From Chloroflexota bacterium (GTDB taxonomy: Bacteria > Chloroflexota > Dormibacteria > Dormibacterales > Dormibacteraceae), in NCBI GenBank assembly GCA_005880855.1, contig VBGM01000014.1:1-45278 (forward strand): a stretch of DNA of 45,278 nucleotides. Direction: 5' to 3'. A model generated the notes under the pieces. The model was not told the origin of the DNA. It saw only the letters and a list, made by a program, of their open reading frames with translations, and did not search any database. Positions 31,816-40,740 of the stretch are shown piece after piece. Positions within the stretch are counted from its first letter, which is position 1, and every line of letters begins with the position of its first letter. Position numbers and translations under genes: made by a program.

Positions 31816-34248
31816 ATGAGCACGCCCAATCCCGGCGACGTCCTTTTGCTCTGGAACCCGGATATTCCGGGCGAGGAGTTACAGGCGGGCCGGCTCGGAA
31901 TCCGTGTCCGACCGGGCACGCCTGCAGCGGCCAAAGTGACCGCGCTGGAGGCCGCCGGGGGCGCCGAGCTCCTGCGCCAGGTCCTCGAAGAGCAGCGGTC
32001 CATCGACGGTATCTACACGATCGTCAAGCCCGAAAAGCCCCTCGAATTCATGGGCCAGGTGCGCCAGACGCTCCTGACCGGAAGGCTGGGCCGGACCCCC
32101 ATGGGGCTGGCCCTGGAGATCACCGACTGGCAGGACCTCGACGGCGAGTTCGAGATGGAGAAGAACCGCCTCCGCCTCGGCTACCAGGAGCTGCAGCTGG
32201 TCAAGGAGTGGGACGGCGACCTGGACGGCTTTACGGCGATCGTCCTCCGAGAGAAGGCGAAGACCCTGCCGATCCTCGGCTCCACGCTCCGCTTCATCGA
32301 GCATCTTCGCGACTACCGCGAGAAGCTCGCCGAGGCGGCTGTTCGGCGCTACGAGGCGACCGAGCAGTGGATCGAGTGCCCGAAATGCGAGACCGAGGTC
32401 CCCACGTCAAATGGAATCCACTGCCCCGAATGCGGCGAGGACATGCGCGGCGGCGAGTACGTCCGCGCCATCCTTCACCTGGTCGACGATGCCGACGGCC
32501 GGATCTACCGCGGCATCGACTCGCTGACGGTCCGTTCGGCCGGCTTTCCGGAGTACCGCGGCATGTCGCTCGACCGCATCCAGGGCTCCAATCTGTGGGT
32601 GAGCTTCCGGCGCTACGACCCTCTGCCCGACGAGGGCATCGTGCTGCCCACAGCCAGCGTGGAGATGTTCGAAGCCCAGCGGTCGGTCATCCGCCAGCTG
32701 CAGATCGGGAGCCCGCGCTCGGGCGCGCTGGCCGCGGAGCTCGCCGACACCGGCTGGCTGGGCAGTCCGCCCAGGGTCACTCTCGACGGCAAGAAGGCGC
32801 ACCATCTGCCCGACCCGAACGAGGAGCAGGCCGAGGCCGTGGCCCGCGTGATGGGGATGCGGCCGGGCCAGCTTTACTTGATCCAGGGCCCGCCTGGAAC
32901 GGGCAAGACCACGGCCATCGTGGAATCCATCCGGCGCATCCTCGGCCGCAACCCGAACGCGTCAATCCTCATGTCATCGCACTCCAACGACGCCGTCGAC
33001 ACCGGACAGGAACGCCTGCTCGGCTTCTCGCATGTGCGGCAGGCGCGCATCGCAGAGCCCGGCAAGGTGCCCCGGCGGCTTCGCCCGACCTTGGTTGAAA
33101 GCGACGACCTCGAGCCCTACAACCTGGTCGCCGGTACCTGCAACAGGCTCGCCATCGACTCGCGGCTGCGGTTCAAGGTGTTCGACTGGCTGATCCTCGA
33201 CGAGGCGAACAAGGTGCGCGCCAACGAGGCGCTCGCGTTGATGCCACTCGCCAAGCGCTGGGTCATGATCGGCGACCTCAATCAGCTGCCGCCGGTGATG
33301 GAGGAAGCCGCCTCGACCTTCAAGATCGAGCAGCCCCTGGACGAAATTGTTCGCGACGACAGCTTCTACGGCTGGATCTGGGACAGGGTCCCCGCTTCGT
33401 CGCGCATCATGCTGCCGCGCCAGTACCGCATGCGCGAGCCGATCGGGCGGGTGGTCTCAGACCTTTTCTACGAAGGCAAGCTCATCCACGAGGCGCCTCA
33501 CCCGCGCATGCCCCTGCCCTGGCCGTTCGACCGCGAGCTGGTCTGGGTGGACACGGGCGCCCAGGACGAATACCGCGACGCCCAACGGTCGGTCGCCAAC
33601 GAATTCGAGGTCGCCCTCTGCAAGGACATCACCTCGATCATTCGCAGGCGGGTCCGCAAGGCCCACCTCGCCGTGATCGCCATGTACAACTCGCAGGTGA
33701 ACCGGCTGGTCGGCTCGCTCAAGGGCATCGTCCCGCCGGACGACATCGAATCGGTGGACGCGTTCGAGGGCCGCGAATCGGACGCTGTCATCCTCTCCCT
33801 GGTCCGCTCGAACGAGCGCGCGGCCATCGGCTTCCTCAATGACCCCAACCGCGTGAACGTCGCCATCTCTCGCGCTAAGAAGCTGCTGGTCATCGTCGGC
33901 GACTCCAAGACGGTCATCGGCGGCGCGCCGGAGCTTTTCGGTCCGCTATTCGAGCACTGCAAGGAGGACGGCCTGGTGGCCGGAGTCGGCGCGGTTGTCA
34001 CGGCCTGCCAGCGTGTCGGCATCCGCTCCCAGGTACAGAGGCTTTCGCGGCCGCACCGGGGCGAACGCCGTGCGCGCAGGCGCCGGCGCGGCCAGAGGGT
34101 GCCGGTCGAGGCGGCCGGCAACGGCGAGGGTGTCAACGGTGGCGAGCAGGCGGGCCCCGCCGACGCCCAGATCAGCGCGAACGGCTCCGAAGCCCCGGTG
34201 ATGCCGGAGCCAACCGTGCTCCCGGAACCCAGTTCACAGGCCGAGTGA
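31816..34248 (+). CDS. SF1B (Upf1/DNA2-like) helicase with zinc ribbon
   Basis: The 810-residue protein has a non-helicase N-terminal region of about 340 residues with a four-Cys zinc ribbon (CPKC and CPEC, about residues 188-210), then superfamily 1 helicase motifs: Walker A GPPGTGKTT (about 358-366), ILDEANK for motif II, MIGDLNQLPPV for III, PRQYRM for IV, SVDAFEGRESDAVI for V and NVAISRAKKLLVIVGD for VI. The C-terminal 70 residues are low-complexity, basic then Gly/Ala/Pro-rich. It should unwind nucleic acid using ATP. Gene context (HIT protein downstream, 23 bases) gives no specific role; a repair or RNA-related job is likely. Confidence 0.9.
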   Translation: MSTPNPGDVLLLWNPDIPGEELQAGRLGIRVRPGTPAAAKVTALEAAGGAELLRQVLEEQRSIDGIYTIVKPEKPLEFMGQVRQTLLTGRLGRTPMGLALEITDWQDLDGEFEMEKNRLRLGYQELQLVKEWDGDLDGFTAIVLREKAKTLPILGSTLRFIEHLRDYREKLAEAAVRRYEATEQWIECPKCETEVPTSNGIHCPECGEDMRGGEYVRAILHLVDDADGRIYRGIDSLTVRSAGFPEYRGMSLDRIQGSNLWVSFRRYDPLPDEGIVLPTASVEMFEAQRSVIRQLQIGSPRSGALAAELADTGWLGSPPRVTLDGKKAHHLPDPNEEQAEAVARVMGMRPGQLYLIQGPPGTGKTTAIVESIRRILGRNPNASILMSSHSNDAVDTGQERLLGFSHVRQARIAEPGKVPRRLRPTLVESDDLEPYNLVAGTCNRLAIDSRLRFKVFDWLILDEANKVRANEALALMPLAKRWVMIGDLNQLPPVMEEAASTFKIEQPLDEIVRDDSFYGWIWDRVPASSRIMLPRQYRMREPIGRVVSDLFYEGKLIHEAPHPRMPLPWPFDRELVWVDTGAQDEYRDAQRSVANEFEVALCKDITSIIRRRVRKAHLAVIAMYNSQVNRLVGSLKGIVPPDDIESVDAFEGRESDAVILSLVRSNERAAIGFLNDPNRVNVAISRAKKLLVIVGDSKTVIGGAPELFGPLFEHCKEDGLVAGVGAVVTACQRVGIRSQVQRLSRPHRGERRARRRRRGQRVPVEAAGNGEGVNGGEQAGPADAQISANGSEAPVMPEPTVLPEPSSQAE

Positions 34249-34271
34249 CGCTCCCTTAAGCTTCGCATCGC

Positions 34272-34697
34272 GTGAGCGAGGACTGCATCTTCTGCGCGAT
34301 CGTGAAAGGGGAGGCGCCGGCGAGCCTGACCCACGAGGACGACAGCGTCATCGCGTTCATGGACATCCAGCCGATCACGCACGGCCACATGCTCGTCATG
34401 CCGCGTGAGCACGCCGTGCTCATGCAGGACGTCAACGAAACGGCCGCCATGCGCGCCTTCAGAGTGGCGCGCCGCCTGGCGTCGCTGGCGCGGCACACCC
34501 TCGGCGCGAGCGGCGCCAACCTGCTCGTGATGGACGGCGAGGTCGCCTTCCAGGACGTGCCGCACTTCCACATCCACGTCATTCCTCGCTATCCGGGTGA
34601 TGGTTTCGGCTTGACCTTCCCGAAGAGCTACGAACAGCCGCCGAGCCGCGCTGAGCTCGAGACCGTGGCCGCCGCGATTCGCGCCGCCGGCTCTTAG
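34272..34697 (+). CDS. HIT-family nucleotide hydrolase/transferase
   Basis: This 141-residue protein has the N-terminal CIFCAIVKGE and the catalytic histidine triad HFHIHVIPR, with ITHGHMLVMPREH between them. It is the Hint/Fhit-like class that hydrolyses nucleoside phosphoramidates or dinucleotides. The start is GTG 34272. It follows the helicase gene closely and probably shares its transcript. Length and motifs are normal. Confidence 0.94.
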   Translation: MSEDCIFCAIVKGEAPASLTHEDDSVIAFMDIQPITHGHMLVMPREHAVLMQDVNETAAMRAFRVARRLASLARHTLGASGANLLVMDGEVAFQDVPHFHIHVIPRYPGDGFGLTFPKSYEQPPSRAELETVAAAIRAAGS

Positions 34698-34703
34698 GGT
34701 TCC

Positions 34704-35135
34704 CTAGGTCACCGTCACAGTCACGGAGAACAGCACCGCGAACTGCGGGCAGGCCTGACCGGGGGAGCACGCCGCTCCTGCGCTCGCAGTGATCGTCGTC
34801 TGGCCGGCCCTCTGCGCCTCGAAACCGGCCAGGGTCACGCCCCGCGCCGCCGTGGCGGCGGGGTTCACGACCGGCGATAGCACGATGGTGTCGCTGGAGC
34901 GGACGTTGGCCCAATTGGTCATCCCGGTGCGGGCGTGAAGGATGACCTCCAGCTTCTGGCCAGTGTGGATGGTGATCGCGGTGTCTTGCTCGGTCACAAC
35001 GGCGTCGAACCCAGGCCCGGGAGTCAAGGGTGGACTCGGATAAACCCGCTCGGCCCCGCACGCGCAGGTCGATGTGTTGCCGCAGGCCATGAGTGCCATA
35101 CCCGCGGCGAGCACAACCAGCGCCGTTTTGACCAT
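34704..35135 (-). CDS. Small lipoprotein, beta-rich, unknown function
   Basis: This 143-residue protein starts at ATG 35135 with a short basic start, a hydrophobic core and lipobox LMACG, so Cys22 should be lipidated. The mature part is rich in beta-type alternation: FDAVVTEQDTAITIHTGQ, LEVILHARTGMTNW and FEAQRAGQTTITAS, ending VTVTVT. This resembles chagasin-like or other Ig-fold secreted proteins, but no defining motif is certain. Two Cys near the end (ACSPGQACPQ) may pair. It converges on the HIT gene with six bases between stops. Confidence 0.65.
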   Translation of the reverse strand: MVKTALVVLAAGMALMACGNTSTCACGAERVYPSPPLTPGPGFDAVVTEQDTAITIHTGQKLEVILHARTGMTNWANVRSSDTIVLSPVVNPAATAARGVTLAGFEAQRAGQTTITASAGAACSPGQACPQFAVLFSVTVTVT

Positions 35136-35206
35136 GAATACGCAACGCACCTGGCTCGGGCGGGGTAACACCTGACCGGTTGCTCCCGTTAACATCGGCG
35201 ACTCAC

Positions 35207-36727
35207 GTGCGATTCTCAACCCCACGGCGAGAACCCCCACGAGCTCAGAGGCAAGCTGTAAGTAAGCGGGGACCCCTCCTCGTGGTGGCGCTCGCCCTTC
35301 TCGTGGCCACCGCGTGCGGCGGCGGCAGCGTCCCCACGGCCGCACATACGCCCACTCCGGTCGAAGGCGCGCTTGCCGGAGGCCTCATCGCCTACCTCGG
35401 CAGCGCCGGCGTCGGCGTGCTGGATCGGGCCACCGGCAAATCCGCCCTGGTCGCCCCGCTGCCGGCGGGCGGCGCGTTCAGGGCTGCCGGCCCGGTGTGG
35501 GGCCCGGCGCCGGGCCTTTCGTACCCGGTGCTTTACTTCACCGTCCATGACGACCGGCCGGCAGAGCGCCGGACGTCGGCCGGGGTGATCCCGTACGACT
35601 GGCTGTTCCGGGTCGATCCGTTCACAGGCGTGATCGAGCCGCTGGCGGCATCCGCCGACCTCCAGAGCGAGGGGCCGTTCGGGCTAGTCGCCAATTCGCA
35701 TTACCTGGTGCTGACAGTCGGCTGCTGCGCCAACTACGAGGTCGACGCGTTCGACCTGACCCGCCCCGTCTCCCCTCTGAAAGTGCTGGCCAAGCCACCA
35801 AACCAAGCGGCGCTTTTCACGGAGGGCGCGGCACCGGGCCCCGACGGCTTGATCGCGGTCCGGGCGGTCGGCACGGGTGGGTGGTACTGGCTGAACGCGA
35901 GCGCTGCCGTCCTCAACCCCTTCCCGTTGACGCTGGGACCCGAGGATGGGCCGATCGCAATCAGCGCCGACGGCACGTTGGCGGCGATCTCGTTGCCCGA
36001 CCAGGGACCCGTGATCGAACCCATCAACGTCGCCACCCCAATCGCATCGCCGCCCGCGGCAAGCGGCGCCTCTGCCGCCGCCCCGTCGCCCGCGGCGACA
36101 CCAGCCCATGCCAGCCCGCGACCCTCGGCCGCACCTCGGCATGTCAACTCGAAGCTGCCCCACGCCGACAGCATGGCGTGGAGCCCGGACGCCAAGGAGC
36201 TGGCGCTCGCGGTCAATGGCGAGATCCAGGTTTACACGGCAACCGGCGCCGACGGCGCCGCGCCGGCCGCCCGCTACCTGAGCGGCGGAGCCATCACAGG
36301 CATCGACTGGTCTGGCCCGCTGACGAGCAAGAGCCTGGCCCTGGTCAAGCCCAACAAGGGACCGCAATCGTTCGTCGACGGACTGCTCGACGCCTCCAGG
36401 CTGCCGGCCGCGGCCGACACACTGGCGGCACGGCCGCAGACCAAGATCTACCTCTGGCAGTTCGACTCTTCGAAGCCGTCGCCGATCGCGGCCATTGCGG
36501 CCGCGACCCCGGCCGTGCTGCAGCAGTACCCGCCGATCGACGCCGGGATCGTGTTCCACCACTGGACCGCATCGCGGAGCTGGCAGCTGCTCGGCGGATG
36601 CAACCGCTACCGGGTCGTAATCGCGGGCAGCATCGCACCTGTCGCGTCGACGTTCGGGCTCGCCTCGAACACGCCATGCAACGCGCCGACATCGAGTCCG
36701 AGCGCATCCGCGTCTCCCTCCAAATAG
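35207..36727 (+). CDS. Lipoprotein with WD40/beta-propeller-like repeats, unknown function
   Basis: The protein has a signal sequence with lipobox (LLVVALALLVATACGGG) and about 480 mature residues containing repeated motifs of beta-propeller type (GGLIAYLGSAGVGVLD, GPIAISADGTLAAISL, SMAWSPDAKELALAV). A Pro/Ala/Ser-rich linker splits the domain near the middle, and the C-terminus is a Ser/Ala/Pro tail. GTG 35207 gives a plausible signal peptide; TTG 35180 is an alternative. The gene lies 71 bases from the divergent lipoprotein start. It probably sits on the outer face of the membrane; no enzymatic motif is seen. Confidence 0.65.
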   Translation: MRFSTPRREPPRAQRQAVSKRGPLLVVALALLVATACGGGSVPTAAHTPTPVEGALAGGLIAYLGSAGVGVLDRATGKSALVAPLPAGGAFRAAGPVWGPAPGLSYPVLYFTVHDDRPAERRTSAGVIPYDWLFRVDPFTGVIEPLAASADLQSEGPFGLVANSHYLVLTVGCCANYEVDAFDLTRPVSPLKVLAKPPNQAALFTEGAAPGPDGLIAVRAVGTGGWYWLNASAAVLNPFPLTLGPEDGPIAISADGTLAAISLPDQGPVIEPINVATPIASPPAASGASAAAPSPAATPAHASPRPSAAPRHVNSKLPHADSMAWSPDAKELALAVNGEIQVYTATGADGAAPAARYLSGGAITGIDWSGPLTSKSLALVKPNKGPQSFVDGLLDASRLPAAADTLAARPQTKIYLWQFDSSKPSPIAAIAAATPAVLQQYPPIDAGIVFHHWTASRSWQLLGGCNRYRVVIAGSIAPVASTFGLASNTPCNAPTSSPSASASPSK

Positions 36728-36746
36728 GGCGGCCTACGATTGTGGG

Positions 36747-38273
36747 ATGGCCGGCATCGACTTTCTGCGCGTCCACGCCGAAGCCGGCCCCGAGCGGCCC
36801 GCGCTGATCCTCGGCGATCGCATGATCGACTTCGCGGCGCTGAGTCGGCGCGCCGACCGGGCCGCCCACGTCTTCGCCGATCTCGGATGCGAGCCGCAGG
36901 ACCGGATCGCCGTCATGTCCTTCAACTCGATCTCCGGGTCGGAGATCGCCAACGGGGCGAGGCGTGTGAGCGCTGTGGTGGTTCCGGTCAACTACCGGCT
37001 GCGCGGCGCAGAGGTTGCGTACGTCCTGAACGATTCGGGCGCGCGAATCGTGTGCGCCGATGATGATCACGTCGACGTCGTCGATGCAGCGAGGGCAGAG
37101 GTGAAAGGCGACCCCCACTACATCGCGACCGGGAGCAAAGTGCCCGGCGGGTGGATGTCTTACGAGGACCTCGTGGAAGCCGCATCGGAAAGCCCACTCG
37201 ATGCGGATGGTGCGGGCGGGCTCGGCGCGTCGATGATCTACACGTCGGGCACCACCGGCCATCCCAAAGGTGCGTGGCGGCCGAATGGCGTCAACATCGA
37301 GAACGTCCTCCAGGTGATCTCGATCTTCGGACTCGACCGTTCGGACGTGCACCTGTGGTGCGGCCCCGGGTATCACAGCGGCGTGGCGTTCTTCGTCGCG
37401 CTGCACCAGGTGCTGGGCGCGACCAACGTCATCCAGCCAAAATTCGAAGCCGACGGCGCGCTCGACCTCATCGAGCGCCATCGCGCGACGACCACGTTCA
37501 TCGCACCGACATTGCTGCAGAGGCTGATCGATTCGCAGCAGCGGAGGCCGCGCGACCTTTCTTCTCTACGCGCAGTGATCCTCGGGGCTGCGCCATGTCC
37601 CCATGCGCTCAAGGTGCGCGCGGAAGCTGTCCTCGGCCAGGTGCTCTGGGAGTTCTATGGAGCGACCGAGACGGGAATCAACACCGTGCTCCGTCCCGAA
37701 GACCAGCTGCGCAAGCCGGGGTCGTGCGGCACCGCCGTCCCGGGCCAGGAGATCAAGCTGGTCGGCACGGACGGCCGCGAGGTCGCCGTCGGCGAACCGG
37801 GCGAGTTCATGGTCCGCAACGGCTGGCTCGCCGAGTACTACCACCGCCCCGATGCGACCGGCAAGAGCATGCACGACGGCTTTTTCTCTGTGGGCGATGT
37901 CGCCTATCGGGACGGCGAGGGCTACTACTACATCTGCGACCGGCAGGTCGACATGGTGATCTCCGGCGGCGTCAACATCTATCCCGCCGAAGTCGAGGCT
38001 GCGCTCCATGCCCACCCGGCGGTAATGGACGTCGCCGTCTTCGGCGTTCCGGACGAGCAGTGGGGCGAGTCCGTGAAGGCCGTCGTCCAGCTGAGGCCCG
38101 GCATGAACGCGACGCCTGACGAGCTGATCGCGTTCTGCGACCAGCGCCTGGCCGGCTACAAGAAGCCGCGGTCCATCGATTTCGTGGACGAGCTGCCGCG
38201 CGACGCCGCCGGCAAGCTGCTCAAACGCAAGATTCGCGAGCCCTACTGGGCGGGGATGACGCGCCGGGTCTAG
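36747..38273 (+). CDS. Acyl-CoA synthetase (AMP-forming)
   Basis: This 508-residue adenylate-forming enzyme has the P-loop YTSGTTGHPKGA, the GATE motif (YGATETG), SVGDVAYRDGEGYYYICDR, GGVNIYPAEVE and the C-terminal catalytic lysine in AGKLLKRK. It activates a carboxylic acid with ATP and CoA; residue patterns resemble medium-chain fatty acyl or aryl-CoA ligases, but the substrate cannot be told. It starts 20 bases after the lipoprotein gene and ends before a small repeat-bearing gap. Confidence 0.92.
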   Translation: MAGIDFLRVHAEAGPERPALILGDRMIDFAALSRRADRAAHVFADLGCEPQDRIAVMSFNSISGSEIANGARRVSAVVVPVNYRLRGAEVAYVLNDSGARIVCADDDHVDVVDAARAEVKGDPHYIATGSKVPGGWMSYEDLVEAASESPLDADGAGGLGASMIYTSGTTGHPKGAWRPNGVNIENVLQVISIFGLDRSDVHLWCGPGYHSGVAFFVALHQVLGATNVIQPKFEADGALDLIERHRATTTFIAPTLLQRLIDSQQRRPRDLSSLRAVILGAAPCPHALKVRAEAVLGQVLWEFYGATETGINTVLRPEDQLRKPGSCGTAVPGQEIKLVGTDGREVAVGEPGEFMVRNGWLAEYYHRPDATGKSMHDGFFSVGDVAYRDGEGYYYICDRQVDMVISGGVNIYPAEVEAALHAHPAVMDVAVFGVPDEQWGESVKAVVQLRPGMNATPDELIAFCDQRLAGYKKPRSIDFVDELPRDAAGKLLKRKIREPYWAGMTRRV

Positions 38274-38290
38274 CTCCCTAAATGCACGTC

Positions 38291-38352
38291 TGACGTCACA
38301 AGTGCGGAATTCGATGCGCGCACAGGCTCGTTTGACGCCAAAAGCGCGGAAT
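38291..38352. repeat. Imperfect 20-bp direct repeat
   Basis: Two 20-base copies (38291-38310 and 38333-38352) start TGACG and end GCGGAAT, agree at 17 of 20 positions and lie 42 bases apart, in the 93-base gap between the acyl-CoA synthetase stop and the convergent isomerase gene. Neither copy codes for protein. They could be remnants of a dispersed intergenic repeat family. Confidence 0.6.
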
Positions 38353-38366
38353 GGACTCGGTTGTGG

Positions 38367-39281
38367 TCAGGCCGCGACGAGGCGGCGCACGTAGTCGAGC
38401 GACCGCTTGACCGCGGTGATCGGCTTCTCGTCCTTCGACTCCAGGCGAACGTCGTGTTCGATGGCGTACCAGCCCCGGTATCTCGAGCGCCGGAGCGTCT
38501 CGATCACGGTATCGACGCGAGCGTCACCGCTGCCCAGTGGTTTGAACAACCCCTTGCTCACCGCGTGTGCGTAGTCGAGGCGGTGCTCGCGCACCTGGCG
38601 TGCCACGTTGGCGTCGATGTCATTGAGCCGGACGTGATGGATGCGGCCCGCGGCGAGCTCGAGGACTTCGAGGGGATCGGCGCCGACCATGACCAGGTGG
38701 CCCGGGTCGAAACATAGCCCGGCATCCGTGCCGACGAGAAGCCGCTCGATATCCGACGGGTTCTGGATCATGGTGCCAAACCTCGGCAGCACCGCAAGCC
38801 GGAGGCGATGACGCGCGCAGACGTGCTCGACCGAACCGATGAGGTGAAGGAGATGCGCCCAGCCCGCGCTGTCGAGCACGATCCCATGCGCCGTGCTCGC
38901 GCCACGCGGCGCGATCGCCGACAGCACCAGCGTCTCACCGCCGACAGCCGCGAGCCAGTTGGCGTGCCCGTCGATGTGGGCGAGCTCGGAGCCGCGAATG
39001 TCGTGGTGATGAAGGACCGCGTGGGCCTGACCGGAGATGACGCGCACCCAGTGGCGCCGGATCAGCAGCTTGGCCTGGTCGCTGCGGTCGGGGAGAAAAC
39101 CGGGCGGCCCGGCCTCGATCGCGGAGACGCCGAGCGACCAAACCTCTGACAGCACGCGCTCCGCCTCGAGCTGGAATCCCCAGCCGGGAACGTCGCTGAC
39201 CCCCCACGATGCCGGCGCGAGCGCGACACGGGGTCCGCCCTTTTCGCGTGACGTCCTCCGCCCCAACGTGCGCCCGATCAC
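38367..39281 (-). CDS. Sugar phosphate isomerase/epimerase (IolE-like)
   Basis: The 304-residue TIM-barrel protein resembles inosose dehydratase and xylose-isomerase-like enzymes: SWGVSDVPGWG, SLGVSAIEAGPPGFLP, AGLCFDPGHLVMVGADP, VRLNDID and YRGWYAIEHDV. The metal-binding stretch normally read as HPHxGT in these families is LPRFGT here, so a metal ligand may be lost or moved. The gene is convergent with the acyl-CoA synthetase. It may act on a polyol or sugar derivative, or be a non-catalytic relative; no inositol genes are nearby. Confidence 0.75.
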   Translation of the reverse strand: MIGRTLGRRTSREKGGPRVALAPASWGVSDVPGWGFQLEAERVLSEVWSLGVSAIEAGPPGFLPDRSDQAKLLIRRHWVRVISGQAHAVLHHHDIRGSELAHIDGHANWLAAVGGETLVLSAIAPRGASTAHGIVLDSAGWAHLLHLIGSVEHVCARHRLRLAVLPRFGTMIQNPSDIERLLVGTDAGLCFDPGHLVMVGADPLEVLELAAGRIHHVRLNDIDANVARQVREHRLDYAHAVSKGLFKPLGSGDARVDTVIETLRRSRYRGWYAIEHDVRLESKDEKPITAVKRSLDYVRRLVAA

Positions 39282-39328
39282 GGCGCAGAGATTAACCGGA
39301 TGCTCGATGCTAGGCTGATCGTGCGTTG

Positions 39329-40303
39329 ATGTCTAAAGCTCTCGCCAATCTCGAGCTGCGCCCTGCGTCGCTGGACGACGCAGCGATGGTTGCGGACCTC
39401 GAAACAGCGCGAAATCCTGACGAGCCGCGCGATCCAGCGATGTTTCGATTCTGGTGGAGCGCCAGCCCGCCAGATGAGGTGTTTACCAGGCAGATCGCCG
39501 TTCGCGATGGAGTCGCCCATGCGTACCTCTACGCGGCGCACGCGCCCTGGGAGAAGAACGAGGAGCGGTTCTGCATTGTGCGCGCCGCCGTGCATCCCCA
39601 GGCGTGGAGCGAATCGCTGCTCGATTCGCTGCTGGGCACCGCCGAGAGCTGGTTGCGCGCCGAGGGCGGCGCGGTCGCGGTCGCACGTGCGCGACAGAGC
39701 TTCGAGGGCGACCTTCACGTCATGAGCCTTCGGGGCTACAGGGGGGTTCGCCAGGCGCGGATGTGGCAGCTCGACCTGGTCGCGGGCAAAGATCGGCTCC
39801 TCGAAGGACGCGAGCGCTCGCGGCAGCGAATGGCGGATGAGGGCATCGTGATGGTCACGCTCGCTGAGGATGCCGACCCCGACCGCCTCACGAAGATGTA
39901 CGAGCTCCACATGGCGGCGGAGCAAGATATCCCCACCACCGTGCCGATCCAGTTGATGAAGTACGACGAATGGCACCACCTGTGGTTCGACAATCCAGGC
40001 ATCCGCGCCGACCGCGTGTGGATTGCCCGCGAAGGTGACGCGATCGTCGGCCTGTCGGCGATCGAATATCCGCCGGTTCGAGGCAATCCGTGGACCGCGC
40101 TCACGGCGACGTCCAAAGCGGTGCGCGGCCGCGGCATCGCGCGGGCGCTGAAGTACGAAACGGTCGCTCAGGCGATCACGCTGGGCGCGACCAGGATCGG
40201 CACGACCAACGATGGCGAGAACGCTCCCATCCTCCGTCTGAATGCGGAGATGGGATATACGCCCGCGATCCCGTGGCTCGAGCTGCATCGCGAGCTCGCT
40301 TAG
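39329..40303 (+). CDS. Tandem GNAT acetyltransferase
   Basis: This 324-residue protein appears to hold two GNAT folds. The first (about residues 8-155) is degraded; the second shows a clear acetyl-CoA binding motif, AVRGRGIARALKYETV, and the conserved TTNDGENAPILRLNAEMGY. The layout resembles mycothiol-synthase-type double GNAT proteins, but the substrate is unknown. A TTG at 39326 lies one codon before the chosen ATG 39329. It ends with a TAGTG overlap into the thioesterase gene. Confidence 0.82.
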   Translation: MSKALANLELRPASLDDAAMVADLETARNPDEPRDPAMFRFWWSASPPDEVFTRQIAVRDGVAHAYLYAAHAPWEKNEERFCIVRAAVHPQAWSESLLDSLLGTAESWLRAEGGAVAVARARQSFEGDLHVMSLRGYRGVRQARMWQLDLVAGKDRLLEGRERSRQRMADEGIVMVTLAEDADPDRLTKMYELHMAAEQDIPTTVPIQLMKYDEWHHLWFDNPGIRADRVWIAREGDAIVGLSAIEYPPVRGNPWTALTATSKAVRGRGIARALKYETVAQAITLGATRIGTTNDGENAPILRLNAEMGYTPAIPWLELHRELA

Positions 40304-40740
40304 TGGCCGACACTCCATACGGCGTCCGCATGCTGCCCAGGCTCTATGAGGAATGGAGCGCGGGAGGCATGATCGCCAACATCGGAACCAGGCTGGTAGA
40401 CATCGGACCCGGGATGTTGGTGCTCGAGGGGAATCTCAGTGCGGAGTCGCATGGATTTCCGACGAGCAGAGGGCCCATCGTGCACGGAGGTGCGATAGCA
40501 ACTTTGGCCGATGAGACGCTCGCCTCGGTCGCGTTCACGGTCGCCGAGGAGGGCGAGACGACGACCACCGCGGACCTGAAAGTCGATTACTACCGTCCCG
40601 GCAAGCCCGGCCGGCTGATCTGTCGAGGCCGGGTTCGCCACCGGACGCGACGGCTCGCGTTCTGCGAGGCGACGGTGGAGCAGGAGACCGGTGAGGTGAT
40701 CGCGGAGGCGCGCGCCGTGATCGCCTACGTGCGGGCTTAG
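40303..40740 (+). CDS. Hot-dog thioesterase (PaaI/YdiI-like)
   Basis: The 145-residue protein has the hot-dog core with GPIVHGGAIATLADETLA, the usual catalytic region of PaaI-type acyl-CoA thioesterases, and ADLKVDYYRPG further on. GTG 40303 overlaps the GNAT stop; an upstream start would run through the GNAT gene. It probably hydrolyses an acyl-CoA, perhaps from the ligase at 36747, though they are not in one operon. It converges on the BNR-repeat gene, the stops overlapping by three bases. Confidence 0.85.
   Translation: MADTPYGVRMLPRLYEEWSAGGMIANIGTRLVDIGPGMLVLEGNLSAESHGFPTSRGPIVHGGAIATLADETLASVAFTVAEEGETTTTADLKVDYYRPGKPGRLICRGRVRHRTRRLAFCEATVEQETGEVIAEARAVIAYVRA

Noticed and set aside
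34000-34248. Separate gene in the low-complexity tail of the helicase
   Set aside because: The helicase frame continues without interruption and the tail is a common low-complexity extension; other frames here are short and Arg-rich.
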